Source of the DNA: Chitinophagaceae bacterium
Lineage (GTDB): Bacteria; Bacteroidota; Bacteroidia; Chitinophagales; Chitinophagaceae
NCBI GenBank assembly: GCA_004173355.1
Contig: SEAD01000023.1
Location: 1 to 47,329, forward strand
DNA: 47,329 nt
Reading direction: 5' to 3'
Positions 26,100-34,540 of the stretch are shown here, piece after piece; the first letter of the stretch is position 1; the number at the start of each line of letters is the position of its first letter. The notes below the pieces were generated by a model. That model searched no databases. It was given only the letters and a program-made list of their open reading frames with translations, and was not told the origin of the DNA. A program made the translations under genes and the position numbers.

Positions 26100-26753
26100 C
26101 TAGTGCTTTTTGTATGAATCCGGAAGTTTCACAGACCGGCGGCAGATATACGCATGCCACAGGATCATGCTGGCAATAGTACGCCATGGTTTCCATTCTG
26201 CAGCAATGGCCGCAAGGGTTTCGCGGGTCACGGCAGCGTCCAGTTTCTTTTCAAACCGGAGACTGTTGACCAATGCGATATCCCCCAGGGGGAAATAATC
26301 GGGCGACTGCAGGCAGAACATCAGGTACACATCCACCGTCCAGTCGCCAATCCCCTTTACTTCCTTCAGCCTGGTCCTGATTTCATGATCCGCCAACCCG
26401 GACAACCCGGCGAGATCAAGCCGGCCGTCCATGATCCGCCCTGCAAGATCGCGGACATAAGCGGTCTTCTGCCGGCTGAAATAACAGCCGCGCAGTTCCC
26501 CGTCGGTCATTGACAACAATGCCGGCGGGGTTATTTCACCAAGGAAATCTTTCAGTTTTGTAAAGGCAGCAAAGGCCGAAGCAAGCGATACCTGCTGCTC
26601 CAGGATAATCAGTACAAGGGTGGGAAAACCTTCCTCCCGTTCCCACATCGGGGGGTAGCCATAACTCTCCACCACGCGCCTGAGGTCAGCGTCCCGTGAT
26701 GTTAGTTCGTCGACCGCAGACCGGAAATTTTCCCTTGTAAAACGGTTGATCAT
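26100..26753 (-). CDS. DNA-3-methyladenine glycosylase, AlkA-like (HhH-GPD)
   Basis: A 217-aa base-excision repair enzyme that removes alkylated bases. The helix-hairpin-helix reads LKEVKGIGDWTVDVYLMFCL (about 129-148), and the catalytic Asp is Asp158 in PLGDIAL, as in AlkA. FPTLVLIILEQQVS near residues 43-56 is the family's other conserved stretch. It lacks the N-terminal domain of E. coli AlkA, which is normal for the short form, and has no Fe-S cysteine cluster (unlike Nth/MutY). The ATG at 26753 overlaps the stop of the hydratase gene (ATGA). Confidence 0.9.
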   Translation of the reverse strand: MINRFTRENFRSAVDELTSRDADLRRVVESYGYPPMWEREEGFPTLVLIILEQQVSLASAFAAFTKLKDFLGEITPPALLSMTDGELRGCYFSRQKTAYVRDLAGRIMDGRLDLAGLSGLADHEIRTRLKEVKGIGDWTVDVYLMFCLQSPDYFPLGDIALVNSLRFEKKLDAAVTRETLAAIAAEWKPWRTIASMILWHAYICRRSVKLPDSYKKH

Positions 26754-27511
26754 TTTTTGATAAACGCCGCAATAGCCGCACGGCTCTGCTCACCCAGCAC
26801 CAGCCTGCCGCTGATAGCTGCGCGTGTTTCCAGCAATTCATCCCAGTGTTCAGTCCCCGCCCAGGCCACTTTTTTCAATTCGGCCATCGCTTCAACAGAT
26901 GAATGGGAAAGGTTATTGAGCAGCCGCGCAATGGATTCGTCCATGCTGTCCGTGGTTGGATGCACTTCGGCAAAAAGTCCTTTACGGCGTGCCCATTCGG
27001 AGTTGCGCCACATGCCTGCATCAATTGCCAGCTGGGTAAATGCGGATAATCCTATTTTCCGTTCCACTGCCGGTCCGACTACAAAGGGTCCGATCCCGAC
27101 AGACAGTTCACTCAGTTTTATTTCCGCGGGTTCTACCGCAATGGCATAATCAACCGCAGCGGCAATACCTACACCACCACCTACACATTTGCCATGGATC
27201 CTTCCGATGATCAATCTCGGACAATGACGCATTGCATTGATCACTGCGGCGAAACCGGAGAAAAACCGAAGGCCTTCTTCCTTTGTGGTAATTGCTGCCA
27301 GTTCGTTAAATGATGCACCTGCGCAGAATACATCACCAGGTGATTTCAGGAGGATCACTTTTGTGTCGGGGTCAATCCCGGCCGCGTGGATAGCTGTTGC
27401 CAGTTCTTCCAGGAGTCGCAGCGGGAGCGAGTTTCCCTGTGGGCTGAAAAATTCGATATGAGTTACGCCATGATGCAGTTCGGCTTTTACATAGCCTGTA
27501 GTGTTCTCCAT
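26750..27511 (-). CDS. Enoyl-CoA hydratase/isomerase family protein
   Basis: A 253-aa crotonase-fold protein. The oxyanion-hole regions are AGASFNELAA (64-73) and HGKCVGGGVGIAAAVDYAIA (about 107-126). Of the two acidic residues of classical hydratases, one is retained (Glu135 in KLSELSVGIG) but the position after GGGx is Gly115 instead of Glu, so the reaction may differ from simple hydration (isomerase, or another CoA reaction). It stands 4 bp from paaZ, which suggests a role in ring-cleavage or beta-oxidation steps of aromatic acid breakdown (inference). ATG at 27511. Confidence 0.88.
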   Translation of the reverse strand: MENTTGYVKAELHHGVTHIEFFSPQGNSLPLRLLEELATAIHAAGIDPDTKVILLKSPGDVFCAGASFNELAAITTKEEGLRFFSGFAAVINAMRHCPRLIIGRIHGKCVGGGVGIAAAVDYAIAVEPAEIKLSELSVGIGPFVVGPAVERKIGLSAFTQLAIDAGMWRNSEWARRKGLFAEVHPTTDSMDESIARLLNNLSHSSVEAMAELKKVAWAGTEHWDELLETRAAISGRLVLGEQSRAAIAAFIKK

Positions 27512-27515
27512 TCTT

Positions 27516-29567
27516 TTAGTTTGCTTTTCGTTTAACCATTGTCAGTATTGTTGCTACCCCTACCATGGGTTCTTCGGTTGTGTCCAGTATTTCAACATAC
27601 CATTTTACAATGCCCCTGTTGATATCGTCCTCTTCTTTTTTATCATTCGGCAATTTTTCCTTACAGGTAAACCGCACAAAGATTTCAGTGCCGGGATACA
27701 CGGGTTTGGTAAACCGCAATTCATCGATACCATAATTCAGCAACACGGGATTTTTTTCATACCCGTCCACAAACAATCCCGCCGCTATACTCATCAGCAG
27801 GTATCCATGGGCTACCTGTTGTTCGAACATCGTGCCGGTAAAATCCGTGTCCCGGATATGGGCGTAAAAATGGTCGCCACTAAGATCGGCAAATTGATCG
27901 ATGTCTTGGCTGGTCACTACCCTTTTTGCGGTTACAATCTGGTCGCCGATCACCAGTTCATCATAATCCTTCGTGAACGGATGTTTGCCCGGATCCTTAC
28001 CCAGCGCATAGGGCTGGTACACGTCAGTAATTTCCGTCAGCATGGTGGGCGAACCCTGCAGGGCAGTCCGCTGCAGGTAATGTTTTACTCCCCGGATGCC
28101 GCCCATTTCCTCGCCACCACCCGCGCGGCCCGGACCACCATGCACCAGCAGCGGAAGGGGCGAACCATGTCCGGTCGATTCTTTTGCACAGGACGCATCC
28201 AGCACCAGGATCCGTCCATGGTGGGTGGCTGCACCCGTTACATAACTGCGGGCCTGTTTTGGATCGGCGGTTACGATGCTCGACACCAGCGATCCCCTGC
28301 CCATGCGGCTTAGTTCAATCGCTTCGTCCATATTTTTATAGGGCATGATCGTGCTCACCGGTCCGAATGCTTCCACTTCATGGGTAGCCAGATTGGTAAA
28401 TGGTGAATCATTGAGCAGCAGTAATGGTGAAATAAAGGCCCCCTTTTTTGCATCGGCATCAATCACGTCCACATCATCCGGATTGCCATAAAGCAGGCTG
28501 GAAGAAACCAGCAACTTATTTACCTGCTGCCGCACTTCGTCGCGCTGCGTTTGTCCGGCGAGGCTCCCCATCCTCACGGTTTCGTTTAATGGGTTCCCGA
28601 TGCTGGTGGAAGACAAGGCCCCGGTGATGGCTTTCCACACATCTTCCATTTTATTTTCCGGGACAAAGATCCGGCGGATAGCGGTGCATTTCTGTCCGGC
28701 CTTCGCAGTCATTTCGCGTTTCACTTCTTTTATAAAAATCTCCCATTCGGGTTTACCCGGCACCACATCCCCACCCAGCACGATACAGTTGAGCGAATCC
28801 GCCTCCATCGTAAATGGCACGGAACCCGCCAGCACAGCGGGGTGCGAGCGGAGCTTCAGTCCGGTGGACGCACTGCCCGTGAAGGTCACCACATCCTGCG
28901 AGTCCACATGGTCGAGCATATCACCTGCACTACCGCAGACCAGTTGTATGGCCCCTTCGGGAAAAATCCCTGACCGGATGATCTCGCGCACTACTGCTTC
29001 GGTAAGGAAGGAAGTGACCGTAGCCGGTTTCACAATCGCGGGCATCCCGGCAAGCAGGTTTACCGCTATTTTTTCCAGCATACCCCATACGGGGAAATTG
29101 AATGCATTGATATGGATGGCCACCCCTTCCTTTGGTGTGAGGATATGGGTGCCCATGAATGTATGGTTCTTTGAAAGGTCATGCGCCTCGCCATCGATGC
29201 AGAAGGTCTGGTCGGGAAACCGGCGGCGGAGCGATGCATTGGCAAAGAGGTTGCCGATGCCCCCTTCGATATCCACCCAGCTGTCGGCTTTTGTGGCGCC
29301 GGTCTGGTAACTGATCGCATAAAATTTATCGAGATGGTCGCGGAGAAACAGGGCCAGTGCCTTCAGGCGTCTCCCGCGTTCGTGGAAACCCAGTTTACGC
29401 AGCGCCGGGTTGCCGGTCTTCCGCGCATAACTGATCACCGATGCAAAGTCGACACCCGCCGTGGATGTATGCGCAATGATCTCACCCGTCACTGCATTAT
29501 ACAGTGGCTGCCCATCCCCGTCCCCACTGATCCAGCGCCCGGTGATATAGTTCTCCAGTTTTTTCAT
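27516..29567 (-). CDS. paaZ: Phenylacetate degradation bifunctional protein PaaZ
   Basis: A 683-aa fusion of an aldehyde dehydrogenase and a MaoC-type hydratase. In E. coli PaaZ, the C-terminal domain opens the oxepin-CoA ring and the N-terminal domain oxidises the aldehyde, giving 3-oxo-5,6-dehydrosuberyl-CoA. Here the dehydrogenase has Glu255 (FTMEADS) and the nucleophile Cys294 (GQKC); the E. coli numbers are 256 and 295. The MaoC part (about 530-683) has [10 protein letters not shown] with Asp565 and His570 and the AHGYLLMS stretch. Full length, all key residues present. ATG at 29567. No paaABCDE genes appear in the window. Confidence 0.95.
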   Translation of the reverse strand: MKKLENYITGRWISGDGDGQPLYNAVTGEIIAHTSTAGVDFASVISYARKTGNPALRKLGFHERGRRLKALALFLRDHLDKFYAISYQTGATKADSWVDIEGGIGNLFANASLRRRFPDQTFCIDGEAHDLSKNHTFMGTHILTPKEGVAIHINAFNFPVWGMLEKIAVNLLAGMPAIVKPATVTSFLTEAVVREIIRSGIFPEGAIQLVCGSAGDMLDHVDSQDVVTFTGSASTGLKLRSHPAVLAGSVPFTMEADSLNCIVLGGDVVPGKPEWEIFIKEVKREMTAKAGQKCTAIRRIFVPENKMEDVWKAITGALSSTSIGNPLNETVRMGSLAGQTQRDEVRQQVNKLLVSSSLLYGNPDDVDVIDADAKKGAFISPLLLLNDSPFTNLATHEVEAFGPVSTIMPYKNMDEAIELSRMGRGSLVSSIVTADPKQARSYVTGAATHHGRILVLDASCAKESTGHGSPLPLLVHGGPGRAGGGEEMGGIRGVKHYLQRTALQGSPTMLTEITDVYQPYALGKDPGKHPFTKDYDELVIGDQIVTAKRVVTSQDIDQFADLSGDHFYAHIRDTDFTGTMFEQQVAHGYLLMSIAAGLFVDGYEKNPVLLNYGIDELRFTKPVYPGTEIFVRFTCKEKLPNDKKEEDDINRGIVKWYVEILDTTEEPMVGVATILTMVKRKAN

Positions 29568-29589
29568 TTAACAAGCATTTGTACGGGGG

Positions 29590-29622
29590 CGAAATTAGGT
29601 GAAAAGGGGATTTGTATCTTCG
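29590..29622. promoter_or_regulatory. Divergent promoter region between paaZ and the lipoprotein gene
   Basis: Two 7-of-8 matches to TANNTTTG face away from each other: TATCTTCG on the plus strand (29615-29622), 8 nt before the lipoprotein ATG, and TAATTTCG on the minus strand (29597-29590), 22 nt before the paaZ ATG. No good -33 element is visible for either. Confidence 0.35.
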
Positions 29623-29630
29623 CGGTTCAA

Positions 29631-30107
29631 ATGAAGACTATGAGAAGAATACTGATCGCCTCCGCCGTACTCGTACTCGCTGCATGTAACAATGATTCAG
29701 GGTCAACCGTGAAGTCGGGCCAGAAGACACTGGCTGATTCGCTGGAGATGGATGTGGACAAAGGACATAGCCAGGGGATGGGGAAAATGGGCAAGCTGAC
29801 CCGTTACCAGCAGTACACCCGCACGCTTCGTGATTCGATTAATGCCCTGCCGCCGGCTTCACGGGCAAAACTGGATGCAACATTAAAGCAACTGGATACC
29901 CTGCAGCGCCAGATTGATTCGGCTGACCTTGAAATGAATAAATGGATGGAAGCTTACCGGTACGATTCGCTGAAAGATAATCCCGAACTGCGGGCCACTT
30001 ACCTGAGTGGTGAAAAAATCAAGGTCGAGGCACTGGTTGGCCTGATCCTTTCTGCCATCAGCAAAGGCGACAGCCTGCTGCCGATTGCAAAACCTGCCGG
30101 CAAATAA
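29631..30107 (+). CDS. Lipoprotein of unknown function
   Basis: A 158-aa lipoprotein. The signal peptide MRRILIASAVLVLAAC ends in a lipobox LAAC, so the mature protein is anchored through Cys. The remaining chain is mostly helical, with a Leu/Asp-rich coiled-coil-like part (LDATLKQLDTLQRQIDSADLEMNKW). The ATG at 29631 and another at 29640 are both possible; the second gives a more standard signal peptide. The frame is open far upstream, but that region lies inside paaZ and does not code. It converges with adk. Confidence 0.75.
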   Translation: MKTMRRILIASAVLVLAACNNDSGSTVKSGQKTLADSLEMDVDKGHSQGMGKMGKLTRYQQYTRTLRDSINALPPASRAKLDATLKQLDTLQRQIDSADLEMNKWMEAYRYDSLKDNPELRATYLSGEKIKVEALVGLILSAISKGDSLLPIAKPAGK

Positions 30108-30113
30108 AAAAAT

Positions 30114-30145
30114 TACCCCGGCTGTGTTTCAGAACAGCCGGGGTA
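30114..30145 (-). terminator. Strong terminator hairpin between the lipoprotein gene and adk
   Basis: A perfect 12 bp stem, TACCCCGGCTGT / ACAGCCGGGGTA with an 8-nt loop. On the minus strand it is followed by AATTTTTTT, making an intrinsic terminator for adk. On the plus strand the hairpin directly follows the lipoprotein stop codon but lacks a T-run, so it may serve that gene only partly. Confidence 0.85.
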
Positions 30146-30168
30146 CACTATAAAGTTCATTGCGTACC

Positions 30169-30759
30169 TCAGGCCGCAAACGTATCCATGCGGCGATCGA
30201 TCTGCTGGGAAAGCTGGTCAAAGATATTGTCCACCGCACCCATTCCGTTTACCTGCACCACTTTTTTGTGTTTGCCGTAATGGCCGGCAACCGGAAGGGT
30301 TTCGTTTTTGTAAACTTCCTGCCTCTTGCGCTGGATATTTTCATCCGCATCATCACTGCGACCGGAAGTTTTTCCCCGGTTCACCAGGCGTTTGATCAGC
30401 TCTTCATCATCTACCTCGAGGAATAACACGAGGTTGATCGCAGAACGTTTTAAATCGAGGAGTTTATCGAGGGCTTCAGCCTGCGCCACCGTGCGCGGGA
30501 AACCGTCAAACAGGAAACCCGGTGCATCAGGATTGGCATCCAGTGCAGAGCTGATCATCCCGATAACAACCTCATCGGGGACCAGCTGTCCTTTATCAAT
30601 AAATTGCTGTGCTTCAATGCCCAAAGGGGTCTTGTCGGCCCTTTCCTTACGTAAGAGGTCGCCTGTTGAGAGATGGACCAGACCATATTTGTCAACGATA
30701 TTCGCCGACTGTGTTCCTTTCCCACTTCCCGGAGGTCCAAACAGGATCAAATTAAACAT
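30169..30759 (-). CDS. adk: Adenylate kinase
   Basis: A 196-aa cytoplasmic enzyme, AMP + ATP to 2 ADP. The P-loop is GPPGSGKGT (8-16), the AMP-binding stretch HLSTGDLLR follows, and DGFPRTVAQAEAL is the family signature. The LID is short (NRGKTSGRSDDAD), without the zinc-type insertion of about 30 residues seen in many bacterial enzymes; this short form is normal in Bacteroidota. ATG at 30759, with an exact -7 element upstream and a strong terminator downstream, so it is probably monocistronic. Confidence 0.96.
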   Translation of the reverse strand: MFNLILFGPPGSGKGTQSANIVDKYGLVHLSTGDLLRKERADKTPLGIEAQQFIDKGQLVPDEVVIGMISSALDANPDAPGFLFDGFPRTVAQAEALDKLLDLKRSAINLVLFLEVDDEELIKRLVNRGKTSGRSDDADENIQRKRQEVYKNETLPVAGHYGKHKKVVQVNGMGAVDNIFDQLSQQIDRRMDTFAA

Positions 30760-30782
30760 AAGCCTTATACCTTGGTGAAAAA

Positions 30783-30790
30783 CAAATATA
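30783..30790 (-). promoter_or_regulatory. -7 promoter element of adk
   Basis: TATATTTG on the minus strand matches TANNTTTG exactly and ends 23 nt before the adk ATG at 30759. No clear -33 element was seen. Confidence 0.5.
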
Positions 30791-30905
30791 GGCCACCGGG
30801 GCTGAAAAATGCCGGCGTCCGGCAGAAGATTTGCTGCATTACTGGTAAATTGTTAAGGTTCAATCGGCGGACAGGCATATTAAAACCATGCAAACAACGA
30901 TGACG

Positions 30906-30913
30906 TAAGTTTG
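30906..30913 (+). promoter_or_regulatory. -7 promoter element of msrB
   Basis: TAAGTTTG matches TANNTTTG exactly and ends 12 nt before the msrB ATG at 30926. Its position supports that ATG and argues against the in-frame TTG at 30911, which lies inside the element. Confidence 0.5.
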
Positions 30914-30925
30914 TTAAACAATAAG

Positions 30926-31492
30926 ATGAAGACCTTCAAAATGATAATGCTCCTGGTGCTTGCCGCAGGATTGCAGCAATGCAGTTACTCGCAGCAAAAC
31001 CCGGCAGCGGATAAAAAAACGAAAATGGACAGCACAAAGACAAATAACCCCTACTATTCAAAAGCCGACAGCGCGGAAGTAAATGTGCCTGATGCGGAAT
31101 GGCAGAAGATCCTGCCGAAAGATGTGTATTATGTAGCACGCCAGAAGGGCACCGAACGGCCCGGCACCAGCGCATTTGAACACAGCAAGGAAATCGGTAC
31201 CTACTATTGCGCGGTTTGCGGAAACGCACTCTTTAAATCCGATACCAAATTTGAAAGTGGTTGCGGATGGCCGAGTTTTTATGAACCAATCAGCAAGGCA
31301 AGTATCATCTACACTCCCGACAACACACATGGCATGCGCCGCACGGAAGTGCAGTGCGGAAAGTGTAAATCACACCTCGGTCACGTATTTGATGACGGGC
31401 CTCCCCCGACCGGGCTCCGCTACTGTATCAATGGCGTGATCCTCGATTTTGAAAAGGCAAAGGACGCCGCCAAAAAGTACGATAAGGAATAA
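30926..31492 (+). CDS. msrB: Exported peptide methionine-(R)-S-oxide reductase MsrB
   Basis: A 188-aa enzyme that reduces methionine R-sulfoxide in oxidised proteins. The MsrB domain (about 50-185) has both zinc-binding CxxC pairs (CAVCG and CGKCKSH), SGCGWPSF, HLGHVF and the catalytic Cys in LRYCINGV. Ahead of it is a signal peptide (MKTFKMIMLLVLAAGLQQC) with a Cys placed like a lipobox, so the protein probably works in the periplasm as a lipoprotein; LQQC is not an ideal lipobox. Promoter and terminator flank it, so it is a single-gene unit. Confidence 0.93.
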   Translation: MKTFKMIMLLVLAAGLQQCSYSQQNPAADKKTKMDSTKTNNPYYSKADSAEVNVPDAEWQKILPKDVYYVARQKGTERPGTSAFEHSKEIGTYYCAVCGNALFKSDTKFESGCGWPSFYEPISKASIIYTPDNTHGMRRTEVQCGKCKSHLGHVFDDGPPPTGLRYCINGVILDFEKAKDAAKKYDKE

Positions 31493-31510
31493 TTGATCCC
31501 GATACAACTG

Positions 31511-31541
31511 AACTCCCCCGGTTACCCCGGGGGAGTTTTTG
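31511..31541 (+). terminator. Rho-independent terminator of msrB
   Basis: An 11 bp stem, AACTCCCCCGG / CCGGGGGAGTT with a 5-nt loop, is followed by TTTTTGTTTG on the plus strand. It lies 18 nt after the msrB stop. Confidence 0.88.
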
Positions 31542-31579
31542 TTTGCCCTAACAACTGTAAGTATTTAACCCAACATCCT

Positions 31580-31587
31580 TATTTTTG
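31580..31587 (+). promoter_or_regulatory. -7 promoter element of the aminotransferase gene
   Basis: TATTTTTG matches TANNTTTG exactly, 36 nt before the ATG at 31624. It overlaps a TTG that would otherwise extend the reading frame, so it favours the ATG start. Confidence 0.5.
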
Positions 31588-31623
31588 CACCCCAAATCGC
31601 CATCGCGGCACAAATCGAACAGT

Positions 31624-32880
31624 ATGAAACTTTCGCATCTCTCCGAGACATTGATTGGTTCCGAAATCGTTAAACTGGGTGGAGAGATCCGCGAAAAGAT
31701 CAGGCAGGGCGAGAAGATTTACAATTTCACCGTCGGTGATTTTGACCCGGCCATCTTCCCGATCCCGAAAGAACTGGAAGACCTGATCGTGGATGCGTAC
31801 CGCGAGCATTTCACCAACTACCCTGCAGCGGAAGGCAACCTTGACCTGCGCCAGGCAGTAGTGAAATTTACAAAGGAGAAAGAAAACCTCGAATACACCG
31901 AAAACGAAACCCTGATCGCAGCTGGTGGCCGTCCATTGATCTATGCCGTGTTCCGTGCCATCTGTGATGCAAATGATAAAGTGATTTACGCGGTGCCGAG
32001 CTGGAACAATAACCATTACACCCATTTTATCGGTGGCAAACATGTGGTGATAGAAGCAACGGCAGAAAACAACTTCATGCCCATTGCCGCTGATATCCGT
32101 CCGCATATCGAACGGGCTTCGCTGATCGCACTGTGTTCACCGCAAAACCCGACCGGTACCACCTTCCGCAAAAAAGACCTTGAGGAAATCTGTGACCTCG
32201 TACTTGAAGAGAACAAACGGCGTGGTCCGGAAGAAAAGAAACTGTATGTGATGTACGACCAGATGTACTGGCATCTCACCTATGGCAATATTGAACATTA
32301 TAACCCGGTAAGCCTTCGCCCGGAGATGAAAGAATACACCATCTTTATCGACGCTATCAGCAAGGCTTTCGCAGCTACCGGCGTACGGGTGGGCTGGAGT
32401 TTTGGTCCGGCCACCGTGATCAATAAAATGAAAGCCATCCTCACACATGTGGGCGCATGGGCACCGATGGCTGAACAGAAAGCCGTTGCGAAATACCTGG
32501 CCAATACCACCGCGATCGCGGAATACCTGACTGGTTTCAAAAGCGAAATCGAACAACGTTTGTCTGCGATCTATAAAGGATTAACCGTGTTGAAAAAGGA
32601 AGGCTATGCCGTAGATGCGATCGCACCGGAAGCGGCCATTTACCTGACGGTGAAGATTGACCTTGCAGGTAAAAAAACGGCTGATGGCATAGTACTGGCT
32701 GACCAGGCCGCCGTTACTGCTTACATTCTCAATGAAGCAAAACTTGCACTGGTCCCGTTTTATGCTTTCGGCGCAGAAAAAACTTCAAGCTGGTATCGCC
32801 TGAGTGTGGGTACCTGCAAAAAAGAAGAGATCGGTGAAATGCTGGGTAAACTGAAAGAGTCCCTCGTTAAACTTTCCTGA
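31624..32880 (+). CDS. PLP-dependent class I/II aminotransferase
   Basis: A 418-aa fold-type I aminotransferase. Seen: FTVGDFDPAIFPIP near the start, NYPAAEGNLDLRQAV (where other members have Y-x-x-x-x-G), the SPQNPTGT motif, YDQMYWHLTY (the Asp that contacts the PLP nitrogen), and the PLP-binding Lys in AISKAFAATGVRVGWS, followed by its conserved Arg. The C-terminal Arg that binds the substrate carboxylate is in WYRLSVG. The family includes aspartate and aromatic aminotransferases; substrate cannot be named from sequence. ATG at 31624. It converges with a small unknown gene whose stop directly abuts its own. Confidence 0.92.
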   Translation: MKLSHLSETLIGSEIVKLGGEIREKIRQGEKIYNFTVGDFDPAIFPIPKELEDLIVDAYREHFTNYPAAEGNLDLRQAVVKFTKEKENLEYTENETLIAAGGRPLIYAVFRAICDANDKVIYAVPSWNNNHYTHFIGGKHVVIEATAENNFMPIAADIRPHIERASLIALCSPQNPTGTTFRKKDLEEICDLVLEENKRRGPEEKKLYVMYDQMYWHLTYGNIEHYNPVSLRPEMKEYTIFIDAISKAFAATGVRVGWSFGPATVINKMKAILTHVGAWAPMAEQKAVAKYLANTTAIAEYLTGFKSEIEQRLSAIYKGLTVLKKEGYAVDAIAPEAAIYLTVKIDLAGKKTADGIVLADQAAVTAYILNEAKLALVPFYAFGAEKTSSWYRLSVGTCKKEEIGEMLGKLKESLVKLS

Positions 32881-33123
32881 TCAGTTTTTATTAAGGAGAA
32901 ACTGGAATGGCTTAAGCTCTTTGGTACCTACAACCCGGAGCAGTTTCCGGTACTTGCTGGTGATCCGGTTGCGTTCAACCAGTTCGTGCGCTACGCAGAA
33001 TTTTTCATCTGACTCGGCACTCCGTAGAAGGTGATGGAGACACTGAACTTCGTAATCCAATGCCTGCTGACTCATGAATTCGTTGCGTAGCAGGACAAGC
33101 AAATCTCTGTTAGGGGCTTTCAT
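32881..33123 (-). CDS. Hypothetical 80-aa protein
   Basis: A small soluble, helical and rather basic protein of unknown function. It has no signal peptide or membrane segment. The ATG at 33123 lies 18 bp after the stop of the small lipoprotein gene, so the two probably share a transcript. The frame continues upstream to a TTG at 33135 but the ATG is preferred. No homolog family is recognised. Confidence 0.55.
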   Translation of the reverse strand: MKAPNRDLLVLLRNEFMSQQALDYEVQCLHHLLRSAESDEKFCVAHELVERNRITSKYRKLLRVVGTKELKPFQFLLNKN

Positions 33124-33141
33124 CGTTAATATCAAATGTCC

Positions 33142-33273
33142 TTACATTCTTTGACTGGGGCAACCACATTTGCTGCCCTTACCAGTACCGGAATAATAGT
33201 TCCTGCTGCATGATGAAAAAGACACCACTGCGGCAAGAAGAAAAAGAATGATCAGGTTGTGTTTTTTAAACAT
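33142..33273 (-). CDS. Tiny lipoprotein with CGCP tail
   Basis: A 43-aa lipoprotein. The protein begins MFKKHNLIILFLLAAVVSFS, followed by a lipobox Cys in SSC, so the mature peptide has only about 20 residues. The tail reads SRNYYSGTGKGSKCGCPSQR and ends in Met. The KCGCP element recalls small conserved lipoproteins that I associate with many Bacteroidota genomes; no function is known to me. ATG at 33273. It has the hallmarks of a real gene: a perfect signal peptide and lipobox, and an adjacent partner gene. Confidence 0.7.
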   Translation of the reverse strand: MFKKHNLIILFLLAAVVSFSSCSRNYYSGTGKGSKCGCPSQRM

Positions 33274-33414
33274 AGTTGGAAATTAAATAACCAATCTCAA
33301 TGACTTTAGTTTAAGGTACAGCCACGAGATTGTTTCGGCCGTCCTCAATTTAAAACTATTTTACGCAGGAATTAGTATTTGGAACGATATAAAAAACAAA
33401 AAAATTACGCCAGG

Positions 33415-34524
33415 ATGCACGCCGAACGGAGATTTCCGGGGAAACCCCGCGTTCTTGTGGCCCCGCTGGACTGGGGACTGGGCCATGCGACACGTTGCGT
33501 ACCTATTATCAGGGAGCTGATCCATCAGGGTGCAGAGGTTGTAATTGCCGCCGAAGGTGCTGTGGCGCAGCTTTTAAATGAGGAGTTCCCCTTAGTCGAA
33601 ACCATCCCGTTGAAGGGGTATCGTGTGTCATATGCAAAGACCGCATCCTTGCTGCCCATTAAGATCGCTTTCCAGATCCCGCGTTTGTTTTCCGTTATCC
33701 GTCGTGAGCACCGGTGGCTGCAACAGGTAATAAAAAACAACCATATCGACCTCGTGATTTCCGATAACCGTTACGGATTGTATTCCGGAGCGGTGCCCTG
33801 CATCTTCATCACCCACCAGCTTTCCATCATCGCCGGGAATAAAACCATTGAGAAACTGATCCGCTGGTTCAATTACCGTTGCATTAATCGCTTTACGGGC
33901 TGCTGGATCCCTGACACGGAAGGACCTGCTGATCTTGCGGGCAAGCTGTCACATGCGGTTGCCCGGCCGGGAATACCGCTGTTTTACACCGGCGTTTTAT
34001 CACGGCTCACCGCAACGGATAACACGGTGATACCCGGACATCTGTTTGTTTCGTTATCAGGACCGGAACCGCAAAGAAGTATACTGGAAGACAAACTGAT
34101 TGACCAGCTCAGTCATTACCGTTACTCAGCTACAATCGTGCGTGGACTGCCGGCATCGGGTCGGGTAATCCCATCGACCAACAGCCTGCAGTTTTTCAAT
34201 CACCTTCCTGCAGGACAACTGGGTGCCGAGATGGCAAAAGCGGAAATGGTAATTGCGCGAAGCGGATACTCTACTGTAATGGACCTTGCAATGATGGGAA
34301 AACAGGCCATCCTGATACCCACACCGGGACAAACCGAACAGGAATATCTTGCAGGATACCTGATGGGAAAAGGATTTGCATTACAACAGGACCAGGATTC
34401 ATTTGACCTGGAAGCTGCACTGGTAAAGGCCCGTGGCTTTTATTACAATAACCGTGATGTGATTGCGGTTGAAAGGACCAACAGGCTGCCGGAACTGGTG
34501 GCGGACCTGCTGGGGAAATCCTGA
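33415..34524 (+). CDS. GT28/MurG-like glycosyltransferase
   Basis: A 369-aa GT-B protein. The N-terminal half starts PRVLVAPLDWGLGHATRCVP, with the Gly-rich GLGHATR loop typical of MurG and the diacylglycerol glucosyltransferases; the C-terminal half has AKAEMVIARSGYSTVMDLAM, followed by IPTPGQTEQEYLAGYL, which corresponds to the donor site. The substrate is unknown; it is neither the canonical MurG nor a clear MGDG synthase. I chose the ATG at 33415; 12 more codons are open upstream to a TTG at 33379. It converges with sixA, 16 bp apart. Confidence 0.82.
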   Translation: MHAERRFPGKPRVLVAPLDWGLGHATRCVPIIRELIHQGAEVVIAAEGAVAQLLNEEFPLVETIPLKGYRVSYAKTASLLPIKIAFQIPRLFSVIRREHRWLQQVIKNNHIDLVISDNRYGLYSGAVPCIFITHQLSIIAGNKTIEKLIRWFNYRCINRFTGCWIPDTEGPADLAGKLSHAVARPGIPLFYTGVLSRLTATDNTVIPGHLFVSLSGPEPQRSILEDKLIDQLSHYRYSATIVRGLPASGRVIPSTNSLQFFNHLPAGQLGAEMAKAEMVIARSGYSTVMDLAMMGKQAILIPTPGQTEQEYLAGYLMGKGFALQQDQDSFDLEAALVKARGFYYNNRDVIAVERTNRLPELVADLLGKS

Positions 34525-34540
34525 TGGCCTGCCTGCTATA

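Noticed and set aside
29181-29630. In-frame N-terminal extension of the lipoprotein by 150 codons.
   Set aside because: It lies inside paaZ, and a normal lipoprotein signal peptide begins at 29631 or 29640.
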